A stretch of DNA of 45,860 bases from Gammaproteobacteria bacterium (GTDB lineage: Bacteria > Pseudomonadota > Gammaproteobacteria > Pseudomonadales > Pseudohongiellaceae): positions 1 to 45,860 of the forward strand of contig JAPPOG010000074.1 of assembly GCA_028818225.1 (NCBI GenBank). Direction: 5' to 3'. A program made the translations under genes and the position numbers. Shown in pieces: positions 16,598 to 24,978 of the stretch; the stretch's first letter is position 1, and the number at the start of each line of letters is the position of its first letter. Under the pieces are notes generated by a model. That model saw only the letters and a list, made by a program, of their open reading frames with translations, did not search any database and was not told the DNA's origin.

Positions 16598-18460
16598 ATG
16601 CAATTAGACGGTTATTCAGAATTAGTAAAAATTGGTGAAGGTGGAATGGCGCATGTTTATCGCGGCATTCAAGATTCCCTGCGCCGACCAGTGGCTATCA
16701 AATTACTAATAAATGACCTGAGTTTTGATGAAGAAGCTCGCACTCGTTTTGAGCGCGAGTCTTTTATTATTGCCCGTATGAATCATGCCAACATAATTCA
16801 TGTCATTGACCGCGGTATCAGCTCTGAAGGTCTCCCTTATTTTGTTATGGAGTTTGTTGAGGGAACGGAATTAAGTACTGCCGTGAAAATCAAAGATATT
16901 TCCCATGTGGAAAAAATCGACATAATTATACAAGTACTAAAAGCGCTGAACTACGCCCACAAAAACAACGTTATTCACCGTGATATTAAACCAGACAACA
17001 TTCTTATCGACCAAGATGGAAACGTGAAGATTCTGGATTTTGGTATCGCTCAATTCTATGAAGATCATAAAAATGCCGATGATCGTACTTGCACCGGCAC
17101 TATCATGGGTACCTATAACTACATGTCACCTGAACAGCGTCAATCTTCAGAAAACGTGACAGCACAAAGTGATCTTTACTCTGTCGGCGTGGTGATGTAC
17201 GGACTATTCACGGGCAAGTTGCCGACGGGGCGCTTTCCAGATCCATCAGAGTTAAATAATGAAATCAATCCCGAACTCAATGCACTCATTCTAAAATGCC
17301 TCAATCAGGATCCGGAGCAACGCCCCGCTTCCGCCGAAGAATTAAAAACTGAATTGTTAGCTGCATCCCAGGGTCGTCACATCAAGGAAGAAGCAAAGCA
17401 GCGCGCTGAACAGGGTATTACCAAAATTAAATCGAAATTCTTGCTACTGGATGTGCTGCGAGAAGATAAATTCGGAGCTGTCTATCTCTACCAGCAAAAA
17501 GAGAAGGGAAACCTGCTAATCATCAAGAAAAAACCCAATGACAGCACTGGTTATGAAGCCAGTAATTTACTCGCTTCACTGGAGCACCCAAACATCGTTA
17601 ATACCCATGCCACCTCCCGCAATGATAATTTCTTCATGCTCGTTCAGGAGTATATGAGTGGTGGCACACTTCAAGACAAGTTAGCCTTTCAACTCAATTG
17701 GCAAGATACTTTAAAGATTGGCAAGCAAATTTGTGAAGCAATTATATTTGCCCATAATAATCGTATTACTCACGGCCACCTCAGGCCTACAAACATTCTT
17801 TTTACTAAAGAAGGCAATGTAAAAGTTACTGACTTTGCACTGCAAGATGACATCACTGATGTTGAATTGGCTCAGTATTATTCTTTGGATGGGGAGGAGC
17901 GAACACAATCCGCGGACATCTATTCTGTTGGAGTGATTTTGTATCAGTTATTTACCGGCTGTTTACCAAGAAGACGCAATGAGACAGGATTTGTGATCCG
18001 CAAATTCTTTGCCAAATTACCCTCTGACATTCAACAACTCATTACTAACATGCTATCTACGATCCCCGACAATCGCCACCCGGAGAGTTTGCAGAGAGCA
18101 ATTGAAGTGTTCGATAAGCACCTGCAGCGTAGACGCTACAAATCGTTTACTGAAAAACCGCGACGTGATAAAAACCGTGAAGCAGCTCGTCGCAAGGATG
18201 ATAGAGAAAGGCCCGATTTAGCATCTATATCTTTTATCACTGCAGATAGAGAAAAGCAGCGCAGCAGGGGCCGCATGAACCTGCTGTTTGCCATACTGGT
18301 AGTAGTTTATGGACAGTATTTATTCTTATTTGATGGACAAGAAAAGCTTAACCGGAGTATTCCTTACGTTTACTCCGCCGTGGTTGATCAATTCGAAGGG
18401 TTTTTAGGCAAAACTGATGTCAGAGGAAATTTTCAAAGTGATAATAGCCGGCTGTACTGA
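16598..18460 (+). CDS. Ser/Thr protein kinase with a second, pseudokinase domain and a C-terminal membrane segment
   Basis: 620 residues. Domain 1 (about 5-257) is a complete Hanks-type kinase: IGEGGMAHVY glycine loop, VAIK with Lys35, HRDIKPDN (Asp129, Lys131, Asn134), DFG at 147-149 and a GTYNYMSPEQ activation end. Domain 2 (about 280-510) keeps the fold (IKKK lysines at 310-312, SADIYSVGVILYQLFTG). However, the catalytic HRD is HGH (392-394), DFG is DFA (412-414) and the glycine loop is LREDKFGAVY, so it looks inactive. A basic linker (510-560) leads to one membrane segment at about 560-578 and a short tail. Substrates are unknown. It overlaps the phosphatase gene by 44 bp, which implies coupled expression. 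Confidence 0.92.
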   Translation: MQLDGYSELVKIGEGGMAHVYRGIQDSLRRPVAIKLLINDLSFDEEARTRFERESFIIARMNHANIIHVIDRGISSEGLPYFVMEFVEGTELSTAVKIKDISHVEKIDIIIQVLKALNYAHKNNVIHRDIKPDNILIDQDGNVKILDFGIAQFYEDHKNADDRTCTGTIMGTYNYMSPEQRQSSENVTAQSDLYSVGVVMYGLFTGKLPTGRFPDPSELNNEINPELNALILKCLNQDPEQRPASAEELKTELLAASQGRHIKEEAKQRAEQGITKIKSKFLLLDVLREDKFGAVYLYQQKEKGNLLIIKKKPNDSTGYEASNLLASLEHPNIVNTHATSRNDNFFMLVQEYMSGGTLQDKLAFQLNWQDTLKIGKQICEAIIFAHNNRITHGHLRPTNILFTKEGNVKVTDFALQDDITDVELAQYYSLDGEERTQSADIYSVGVILYQLFTGCLPRRRNETGFVIRKFFAKLPSDIQQLITNMLSTIPDNRHPESLQRAIEVFDKHLQRRRYKSFTEKPRRDKNREAARRKDDRERPDLASISFITADREKQRSRGRMNLLFAILVVVYGQYLFLFDGQEKLNRSIPYVYSAVVDQFEGFLGKTDVRGNFQSDNSRLY

Positions 18461-19190
18461 CACAGGGTTGCGACGCAACCATAACGAAGATCACATCGGG
18501 TTTAATCAGGATTTGGGCATCGCTGTGCTCGCTGATGGCATGGGGGGTCATCAGGCTGGAGAAATCGCTTCTCACATGGCTGTGGAATCCGTTCTGGAAA
18601 ACTTACAAAGCGTTGCTGATGGCGAAAACTCCAGATCGATAACCGGTTCTCAGTTATTGGAGTATGTCTCCAATACAATTTCCTACAGTAACAGCAAGAT
18701 TTTTCAGGCTGCGGAAGCGCTGGACGAGCACAAAGGAATGGGTACCACGCTGGTTGCCGCCATAGTACAAGGATCTCAGATCTATGCCGGCCATGTTGGC
18801 GATTCTCGACTTTATTTATTTAGAGACACTTCGTTAAAGAGAATCACCAAGGATCACAGCCTGGTGCAGGATTTAGTCGATCGAGGTTTCTATACGGAGG
18901 AAGAAGCCAGAATGGCAAGTGTTGGACATATCGTAACGCGTGCTCTTGGAACCAAGGCAGAAGTAGAAGTCGACACGATACAACACGATCTAGCAGATGG
19001 AGATTTGTTATTGCTCTGCTCAGACGGGCTTTCCGATATGGTTGCCGATTGGCTAATAGAGGAAACCTTGCGAGAAAGAGGAGCAGAGCTGGCTAAAACA
19101 GCAAGCAAGCTTATCGAACTCGCCAATCGTAATGGCGGCAAAGACAACATTTCCGTCATTCTGGTTCAGGTGCAGGAAGTATCTACCTAA
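18417..19190 (+). CDS. PP2C-family protein serine/threonine phosphatase (Stp/PppA-like)
   Basis: 257 residues with all main metal-binding motifs of the PPM/PP2C family: RNHNEDHIGF (Glu24, Asp25), LADGMGGHQAGE (Asp40, Gly41), GMGTTLVAA, HVGDSRLYLF, CSDGLSDMV and GGKDNISVILV. It is soluble, with no membrane segment, and would remove phosphate from Ser/Thr residues placed by the adjoining kinase. The ATG at 18417 lies inside the end of the kinase gene in another frame, a 44-bp overlap typical of translational coupling. The FHA gene follows about 30 bp after its stop. Confidence 0.95.
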   Translation: MSEEIFKVIIAGCTDTGLRRNHNEDHIGFNQDLGIAVLADGMGGHQAGEIASHMAVESVLENLQSVADGENSRSITGSQLLEYVSNTISYSNSKIFQAAEALDEHKGMGTTLVAAIVQGSQIYAGHVGDSRLYLFRDTSLKRITKDHSLVQDLVDRGFYTEEEARMASVGHIVTRALGTKAEVEVDTIQHDLADGDLLLLCSDGLSDMVADWLIEETLRERGAELAKTASKLIELANRNGGKDNISVILVQVQEVST

Positions 19191-19222
19191 GCGAATATTT
19201 AAATTAGATGAGAGAGTATCAA

Positions 19223-19906
19223 ATGCCAGGCAAACTTGAGCTAACCTTTAACTCCAACAAACTCGACGAGTTTACTCTCGATAGGGAGGTGCTGACCATT
19301 GGACGCAAAGAAGACAATGACATCTGCATCGATAACCTGTCGGTTAGCGGTCACCATGCGAAACTATTAACTATTTTCGATGACTCTTTTCTGGAAGATC
19401 TAGAAAGCACCAATGGCACGTTTGTTAATGGTATTGCAGTACAAAAGTATCCGTTAAAGAATGGCGATGTCATCTCCATTCGCAAACATGAACTTCGTTA
19501 CATCAACGATTCAAAAACTATCGCTGATGATGAAGATAAAACCGTGCTAATCAGGCCAAAACAGGAAGTACCCAGCTACCCAAATACCGCGCAAATCGAA
19601 ACCGTTGAATTTCATTCTACTGTCCCGGTTTTCGAATCAGCAAAACTACAAATACTAAATGGCTCTGGAGCCGGAAAAGAACTGCCCCTGATCAAACCGT
19701 CAGTTAAGTTAGGCAAGTCGGGTTCTGAGGTCGTACAAATAAATAAACGTCCCGATGGACACTTTATTGTTTGCTTGGATCAGCCCTTGGGAGGCGCGAC
19801 GCCTAAAGTCAATGGCGCAGATATCGGCGCCCGTTCAGTTAAACTAGAAAACCATGACATCATAGAAATAAATCGGTTGAAAATTGAATATTTTCTGGCC
19901 GGTTAA
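19223..19906 (+). CDS. FHA-domain protein with a second, divergent FHA-like domain
   Basis: From the ATG at 19223 the product has 227 residues. The first domain (about 1-98) is a canonical phosphothreonine-binding FHA: TIGRKEDND, SVSGHHAKL, then LESTNGTFVNG and NGDVISI. A linker with KTVLIRPKQEVPSYPNTAQ contains possible phospho-acceptor threonines. The C-terminal part (about 140-227) keeps the FHA rhythm (LQILNGSGAGKELPL, LGKSGSEVV, TPKVNGADIG, LENHDIIEINRLKIEYF) but lacks the Arg and Ser-x-x-His pocket. GAGAG precedes this ATG; an ATG five codons earlier lacks a ribosome-binding site. It is the third gene of the kinase-phosphatase operon and a likely substrate or adaptor. Confidence 0.9.
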   Translation: MPGKLELTFNSNKLDEFTLDREVLTIGRKEDNDICIDNLSVSGHHAKLLTIFDDSFLEDLESTNGTFVNGIAVQKYPLKNGDVISIRKHELRYINDSKTIADDEDKTVLIRPKQEVPSYPNTAQIETVEFHSTVPVFESAKLQILNGSGAGKELPLIKPSVKLGKSGSEVVQINKRPDGHFIVCLDQPLGGATPKVNGADIGARSVKLENHDIIEINRLKIEYFLAG

Positions 19907-19974
19907 CGCTATGCTGCCGCTCAGGCAATAGCAACGCCGAGACGAATTTTGGATTTAGCTTTAAACAGGAAGCG

Positions 19975-22899
19975 TCAAATTGACTCGAAGGCTTCAGCTA
20001 CAATACCTGGTGTCAGTATCTGCGGCAGAATCACTGGCTCTTTGCCAGGGTCTGCCGGATAGAGCACATAGAGGGGGACAGATGGTCGATTAAATTGTTC
20101 CAAAATCGCAGAAATCTCTGGATCCTCGTTAGTCCAATCTCCTTTCATATAAGTGATGTCGTTATCTTGCATCGCCTTCTGTACGCGATCGGTGCCGAGA
20201 GTGGTTTGCTCGTTGGCAAGACAGGTTATGCACCAGGCGGCAGTCATATTGACAAAGACGGGCCTACCTGCGGCCTGAAGCTCATTCAGCCGCGCAGCGC
20301 TGAACACTTCATAGTTTTGCGTCGGATTACCATCTTCATCCAGTTGCACTACCTCCGCATTGGCGACCGACTGCAAGAAAGGCGTCTGAGTCAGGTAGAT
20401 GGCCAGCGCAATTGTTCCGATACCCACTGCATAGTTAGCTGTGCGCATGATCGGCCCCATGGTCATTCTTCGCTGATATAGCCATGCCGCGAAAGCAAAC
20501 AGGACACAAACAGCCAGCACGATAGACATGCCCATTACGCCGACCTGATTACCCAATACCCACAAGAAGAACAATGCTGATGCATACAGCGGGAATGCCA
20601 TGAATTGCTTAAAGGTTTCCATCCAGGGACCCGGCTTGGGTAGATAACGGAACAGGGCCGGGATAAATGAAAGTACCAGAATCGGTAAGGCCATACCGAA
20701 ACCGAGGGCAATGAAAACCAGCATCGCCACTAGCCACGGCTGTGAAAGTGCAAACCCGATAGCTGGCCCCATAAACGGAGCAGTACATGGAGTGGCAACA
20801 GTTGTGGCTAATACACCGGTAAAGAATGAGCCTTTGTATCCACCCTTCTCTGTCAGTCCGCTTCCTGCACCCATGAGACTCGTGCCGATTTCAAAGACAC
20901 CGGACAAACTCAGGGCCATCAGGAAAAACAGGTAAACAATAAATGCGAGAAACCAGGGCTGTTGAAATTGAAATGCCCAACCGACCGCTTCACCACCAGC
21001 TCGAAGTGCAATCAGTACACTAGCCAATACCACAAATGCAGCTATTACACCTGAGGAATAGACAATGCCATCCATGCGTTGTTTGTACCGTGATTCACCA
21101 ATGTTATTGGTAAAACTCAAAGCCTTGATCGAGAGCACAGGAAATACACAGGGCATCAGATTGAGAATCATGCCACCGACAAAGGCAAATAACATGTAGA
21201 GCAGAATGCCACCGCCACTATTACTGTTGCCACTGCTACTATTTGCTGCTGCCAGAGGTGTAATGGTAGTGAGGTTGGCATCCATTGCGGGATTTACAAA
21301 GTCATATGCGCTGCGTTCACCTGCATCATTTTCCAAAACCAGCACACCATATACTTCACTAAGATCGGTCAGCATGCGCCTTGGTTGTCGATGGGTTATT
21401 TGCAGCAAATTCTGCTGGATAGTTACATCGCGCAATGGCCCTGGTTTGATAATGCGGCGCTGTTCTGGAAAAAACCAGGCATCAGAATAGTTTGCAAAAA
21501 CTGGATCGGCGGAATCGAAACCGAGACTTACCCGCTCACCAGCAACTGCAATAATCGATTTGATAGCATGATCTGCGATCGGGAGCTTTTCGCGAGCTGA
21601 TGCAAACTTCTCTGCAGCAGTTGCATCCAGTTCAGCAACCTCTCCGACCGGAAGCGTTAGCCCCAGACGCATCTCCCCCGGGATACAAATTTGTTCACAG
21701 ACATTCCAGTATGCAAGCGTACTGAGTTCAACAGTTTCGCCTGCATAGTTTTCCGGTATGGTAACGGCAATCGGTAGAAGCACTTCCTCTTCATAACCAA
21801 AATTAACCAGATCGGTATCGTAAAAAGGAAGCCAATGTGGTGCCGGAAATTGCAGCTCACCAATTTGCGTTCCTTCCGGTGCTTGCCACTCGTTAAGACT
21901 TGTCGGCTCGCCACTGTCTCCGCCCATCTTCCAGTAAGTATGCCAGTGCTCAGCAGGATCCAGCCGAATTCCCAGCCAGGTAGTTTCGCCAGGAACTATA
22001 TTGCTGGTTTCGGCGAGTAGTTCTACTTCGATGCTGTGATCCCAGGCTATATTTGTTAAACGCGGAGCTATATCAAAGGCGCGCCAACTGCCATCATCAT
22101 CGATTAGTTTTAGGGTACCCACCAACTCATTGAGATCAGTAGGATAACGGCGATGTTGTTCGGTGGATATTTGAATACGGTCCCCATCTACCATAACTTT
22201 TCGGTAAGGGGCATATTTCATTATGCGTCGTTCAGTGGGGAAGAAATATGCCTCATCGACATTTTCAAACTCCCCATTTAGTGCTCGCACCATGACATTA
22301 ACCTTGTCATCGTGAGCGTTAAATTGTGAGATCAGGTTGTGTTCATCCAGGGGAACGGGAGTTAACTCTCTGCTCTCGGCAAAACCTGCTACCCACCTGT
22401 CATCAATTTCTAATCTATCGGCAACAGGCAATGAGAGAGAAAAAACAGCATCGCCCGGTATGCAAATCTCCTCACAAACCTGCCAATCAATTTTTGTAGT
22501 GAGATCAAATGTAGCCTGATCGTAATCAGCCGGAACAGTTACCGGTAGCGGCAAGATTACTTCCCTCTCATAGGCGAAAGTAACCAACTCGCTGCCAAGG
22601 AAAGGGGTCCATTCGGGAATTGGCCAGACGATATCTCCAACCACACTACCAACCGGAATTTCCCACTCGCTGGTGAATGTTTCTACACCACTGTCACCAC
22701 CAAATTTCCAATAGGTATGCCAGTGCTCGATTGGATTGAGACGAATACCCAGCCAGAAGGTTTCGCCAGCCACGACATTAGTCGTTTCTGAGACAAGTTC
22801 AACTTCAATCTGATCGGTTTTATGGACCTGCCCATACCCATAGGAGGCTATGCAGACAAAAGCCATAAAAATCAGTATGTTACGAAAAATACCTTGCAT
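19975..22899 (-). CDS. dsbD: DsbD/ScsB-type protein-disulfide reductase with a duplicated periplasmic region
   Basis: 974 residues from an ATG with AGGGA 6 bases upstream and a signal peptide (MQGIFRNILIFMAFVCIASYG). Two related periplasmic modules follow (about 31-276 and 290-536), each with HWHTYWK, GGDSG and a C-x3-C pair (Cys142/146 and Cys401/405 in CEEICIPG and CEQICIPG). The membrane part starts near 565, with LNLMPCVFPVLS (Cys584) and ATPCTAPFMGP, the cysteine pair of the electron-shuttling DsbD core. The C-terminus is a thioredoxin-like domain with AAWCITC (Cys890/893). It carries reducing power from cytosolic thioredoxin to the periplasm. It is far larger than E. coli DsbD (565 aa). 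It is convergent with the FHA gene. Confidence 0.92.
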   Translation of the reverse strand: MQGIFRNILIFMAFVCIASYGYGQVHKTDQIEVELVSETTNVVAGETFWLGIRLNPIEHWHTYWKFGGDSGVETFTSEWEIPVGSVVGDIVWPIPEWTPFLGSELVTFAYEREVILPLPVTVPADYDQATFDLTTKIDWQVCEEICIPGDAVFSLSLPVADRLEIDDRWVAGFAESRELTPVPLDEHNLISQFNAHDDKVNVMVRALNGEFENVDEAYFFPTERRIMKYAPYRKVMVDGDRIQISTEQHRRYPTDLNELVGTLKLIDDDGSWRAFDIAPRLTNIAWDHSIEVELLAETSNIVPGETTWLGIRLDPAEHWHTYWKMGGDSGEPTSLNEWQAPEGTQIGELQFPAPHWLPFYDTDLVNFGYEEEVLLPIAVTIPENYAGETVELSTLAYWNVCEQICIPGEMRLGLTLPVGEVAELDATAAEKFASAREKLPIADHAIKSIIAVAGERVSLGFDSADPVFANYSDAWFFPEQRRIIKPGPLRDVTIQQNLLQITHRQPRRMLTDLSEVYGVLVLENDAGERSAYDFVNPAMDANLTTITPLAAANSSSGNSNSGGGILLYMLFAFVGGMILNLMPCVFPVLSIKALSFTNNIGESRYKQRMDGIVYSSGVIAAFVVLASVLIALRAGGEAVGWAFQFQQPWFLAFIVYLFFLMALSLSGVFEIGTSLMGAGSGLTEKGGYKGSFFTGVLATTVATPCTAPFMGPAIGFALSQPWLVAMLVFIALGFGMALPILVLSFIPALFRYLPKPGPWMETFKQFMAFPLYASALFFLWVLGNQVGVMGMSIVLAVCVLFAFAAWLYQRRMTMGPIMRTANYAVGIGTIALAIYLTQTPFLQSVANAEVVQLDEDGNPTQNYEVFSAARLNELQAAGRPVFVNMTAAWCITCLANEQTTLGTDRVQKAMQDNDITYMKGDWTNEDPEISAILEQFNRPSVPLYVLYPADPGKEPVILPQILTPGIVAEAFESI
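21292..22809 (-). repeat. intragenic tandem duplication encoding two ScsB-alpha-like modules
   Basis: The segments at about 22072-22809 and 21292-22032 encode two homologous modules of about 246 residues within dsbD. Matching landmarks in the same order are IEVELVSETTNVVAGE / IEVELLAETSNIVPGE, LGIRLNPIEHWHTYWK / LGIRLDPAEHWHTYWK, GGDSG, VCEEICIPG / VCEQICIPG, and YFFPTERRIMK / WFFPEQRRIIK. Similarity persists over the whole module, so this is a protein-level duplication rather than a short motif repeat. Confidence 0.85.
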
Positions 22900-23230
22900 G
22901 CTGGATCCCTGAAATCCTGGGGAATAATTGTACTTGCCGACCCGGAGCCTGACTGTGCCAAAAGGTAACAAATCGGCCTATTATTGTCATGCGGACTCAT
23001 AGACAGAATCGGCAGTTTCGCAGCGATTCTGAAGCATTAAGCCAGGTAAGCCCGCCTCGCGTTCTCATAGCAATAGACCCGATATTCCGCGATTTAGTGC
23101 AAAGAGGGAGAATGGATTTTTGCCGTTGCGTCAGCCGTTCATAATAGCTCAAATCGGTTAAAGCGGGACTCAGCATGTTTACCAGAATGAGTCTGCGGCC
23201 AAATCCTGCTGTTTGTCGACATGGTCGCGA
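22900..23230. other. recJ-dsbD spacer with an 8-bp inverted repeat
   Basis: A 331-bp stretch without a convincing gene between the recJ stop and the dsbD start, so the dsbD promoter should lie here. CAGAATCG (23004-23011) and CGATTCTG (23024-23031) form an inverted repeat around 12 bases. No T-run follows on either strand. It may be an operator or a weak recJ transcript end; the sequence does not decide. Confidence 0.35.
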
Positions 23231-24973
23231 TCAGACAGTTGCCAGTATATGCTCAACAATTAATTGCAGGTTCACCGCACCCCTGAATTCATTCACTGAT
23301 AGGCGATAAGCGATTTCAATTTCTGCAGTCGACTCATTGGGCCATACTTCAGCGTCGACGTTAAAGGCAATTCCGTCGATAACTCGCTGGGGATCCTGCA
23401 CGGGACTTAACACCATTTTCAGGTGGCGCTCCCCTACTCTTCTTTGCTGCAACAAATTAAAGCGGCCATCAAATAAGGGTTCTGGAAATGCCTGGCCCCA
23501 GGGACCAGCGCTATCTATTGCGGCAGCAGATTCCAGGCTCAACCATTGGGAATCCACCAAACCGTCGCTCATAATTTTGGCCTGTAATTGATCTTCGGAT
23601 AACAGGCTGGCTGCATGCTCCGCAAATGCTTTTTCAAACTGTTCCAACTTATCCAGATCAAGGCTTAATCCCGCAGCCATAGCATGGCCACCAAACTTGC
23701 TTATCAAGCCAGGATTTTTGGTTGCAACTGCATCCAGGGCATCGCGTATATGAAATCCACTGACCGAACGCGCAGATCCTTTCAGTTCGATTGGCCCCTG
23801 CTCACTATTATCACTCTGGGCGAAGGCAATAACCGGGCGATGATATTTATCCTTGATCCGGGACGCTACGATGCCAACCACACCCTGATGCCAGCGTTCA
23901 TCGTAGAGACATAATGCTGGCGGCATACGCTCATCCTCCAGGGAGAGCTCTTTCAATGAGGCAAAAGCCTGGTCGCGCATTTCGGCTTCAATTTGTTTGC
24001 GATCCTGATTCATTCCATCGAGAGCCAAGGCTAGCGCATGGGCCCGACTAGCCGATTCAGCCAACAGACATTCTATCCCTGTCGACATATCTTCAAGCCT
24101 TCCGGCAGCGTTAAGCCGTGGCCCTACACTGAAACCAAGATCGCTGGCGGAGATTCGATTGGGATTTCGGTTCGCAATTTGTAGCAAAGCGATAATCCCT
24201 GGCCGGGTGCGACCCATACGGATCCGTTTTAATCCTTCATCCACAAGTATTCTATTGTTTCGATCCAGGGCAACCACATCGGCGATAGTGCCCAGGGCAA
24301 CCAGGTCCAGCTGATGTGCCAGATTAGGCTCCGCAAGATTGTTATCAACAAACCAGTTAATCTTTCGAAGGAAAGTTCGAAGCGCCAACATCACATAGAA
24401 AATAACTCCAACGCCGGCGATGCACTTACTGACAAAAGCACAGCCCGCCTGATTTGGATTAATAATAGCTTGTGCGGCAGGAAGATTTTCTGGCGCAATA
24501 TGATGATCGGTGATCAACACATCAATACCAGCCTTATTCGCAACTGTTACACCATCAATACTGGATATACCGTTATCGACTGTTATGATTAAATCTGGCT
24601 TTTTGAGTTTTGCCAGTTCAACGATTTCGGGGGTCAAGCCATAACCAAACTCAAATCGATTGGGTACGATGTAGTCTACGTATTGCGCACCAAACTGCCG
24701 TAATACGTTCATGGCCAGAACACAGCTGGTCGCACCATCCGCATCAAAATCCGCAACAATTAGAATACGCTTACGATTTTTAAGGCAGTCAGCTAACAGG
24801 CTGACAGCTTTATTCATATCTTTAAAACTTTGCGGTGATAACAGGTTAGAAAAGCCAAGCTCTAATTCGTCGACAGATTGAATTGAGCGCTGACTATAAA
24901 CCTGCTGCAGTAAAGGATGTATTGAGTCAGAAAAGCTGAGATCGGGATTACTTGCTCTGCGCTGGATCAGCAT
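23231..24973 (-). CDS. recJ: single-stranded-DNA-specific 5'-3' exonuclease RecJ
   Basis: 580 residues, the normal RecJ length. DHH-family metal motifs are visible: VADFDADGATSC (about 95-106), TVDNGISS and LITDHHIAPE (the DHH motif), with NPNQAGC, SVGPRLNAAGRL and GGHAMAAGLSL (DHHA1 region) later. The C-terminal OB-fold region ends in FRGAVNLQLIVEHI. RecJ degrades 5' ends in RecF-pathway recombination, base-excision and mismatch repair. It begins 5 bp after the thrC stop, so it is in one operon with hom and thrC, as in pseudomonad-like genomes. Confidence 0.97.
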   Translation of the reverse strand: MLIQRRASNPDLSFSDSIHPLLQQVYSQRSIQSVDELELGFSNLLSPQSFKDMNKAVSLLADCLKNRKRILIVADFDADGATSCVLAMNVLRQFGAQYVDYIVPNRFEFGYGLTPEIVELAKLKKPDLIITVDNGISSIDGVTVANKAGIDVLITDHHIAPENLPAAQAIINPNQAGCAFVSKCIAGVGVIFYVMLALRTFLRKINWFVDNNLAEPNLAHQLDLVALGTIADVVALDRNNRILVDEGLKRIRMGRTRPGIIALLQIANRNPNRISASDLGFSVGPRLNAAGRLEDMSTGIECLLAESASRAHALALALDGMNQDRKQIEAEMRDQAFASLKELSLEDERMPPALCLYDERWHQGVVGIVASRIKDKYHRPVIAFAQSDNSEQGPIELKGSARSVSGFHIRDALDAVATKNPGLISKFGGHAMAAGLSLDLDKLEQFEKAFAEHAASLLSEDQLQAKIMSDGLVDSQWLSLESAAAIDSAGPWGQAFPEPLFDGRFNLLQQRRVGERHLKMVLSPVQDPQRVIDGIAFNVDAEVWPNESTAEIEIAYRLSVNEFRGAVNLQLIVEHILATV

Positions 24974-24978
24974 AGTTA

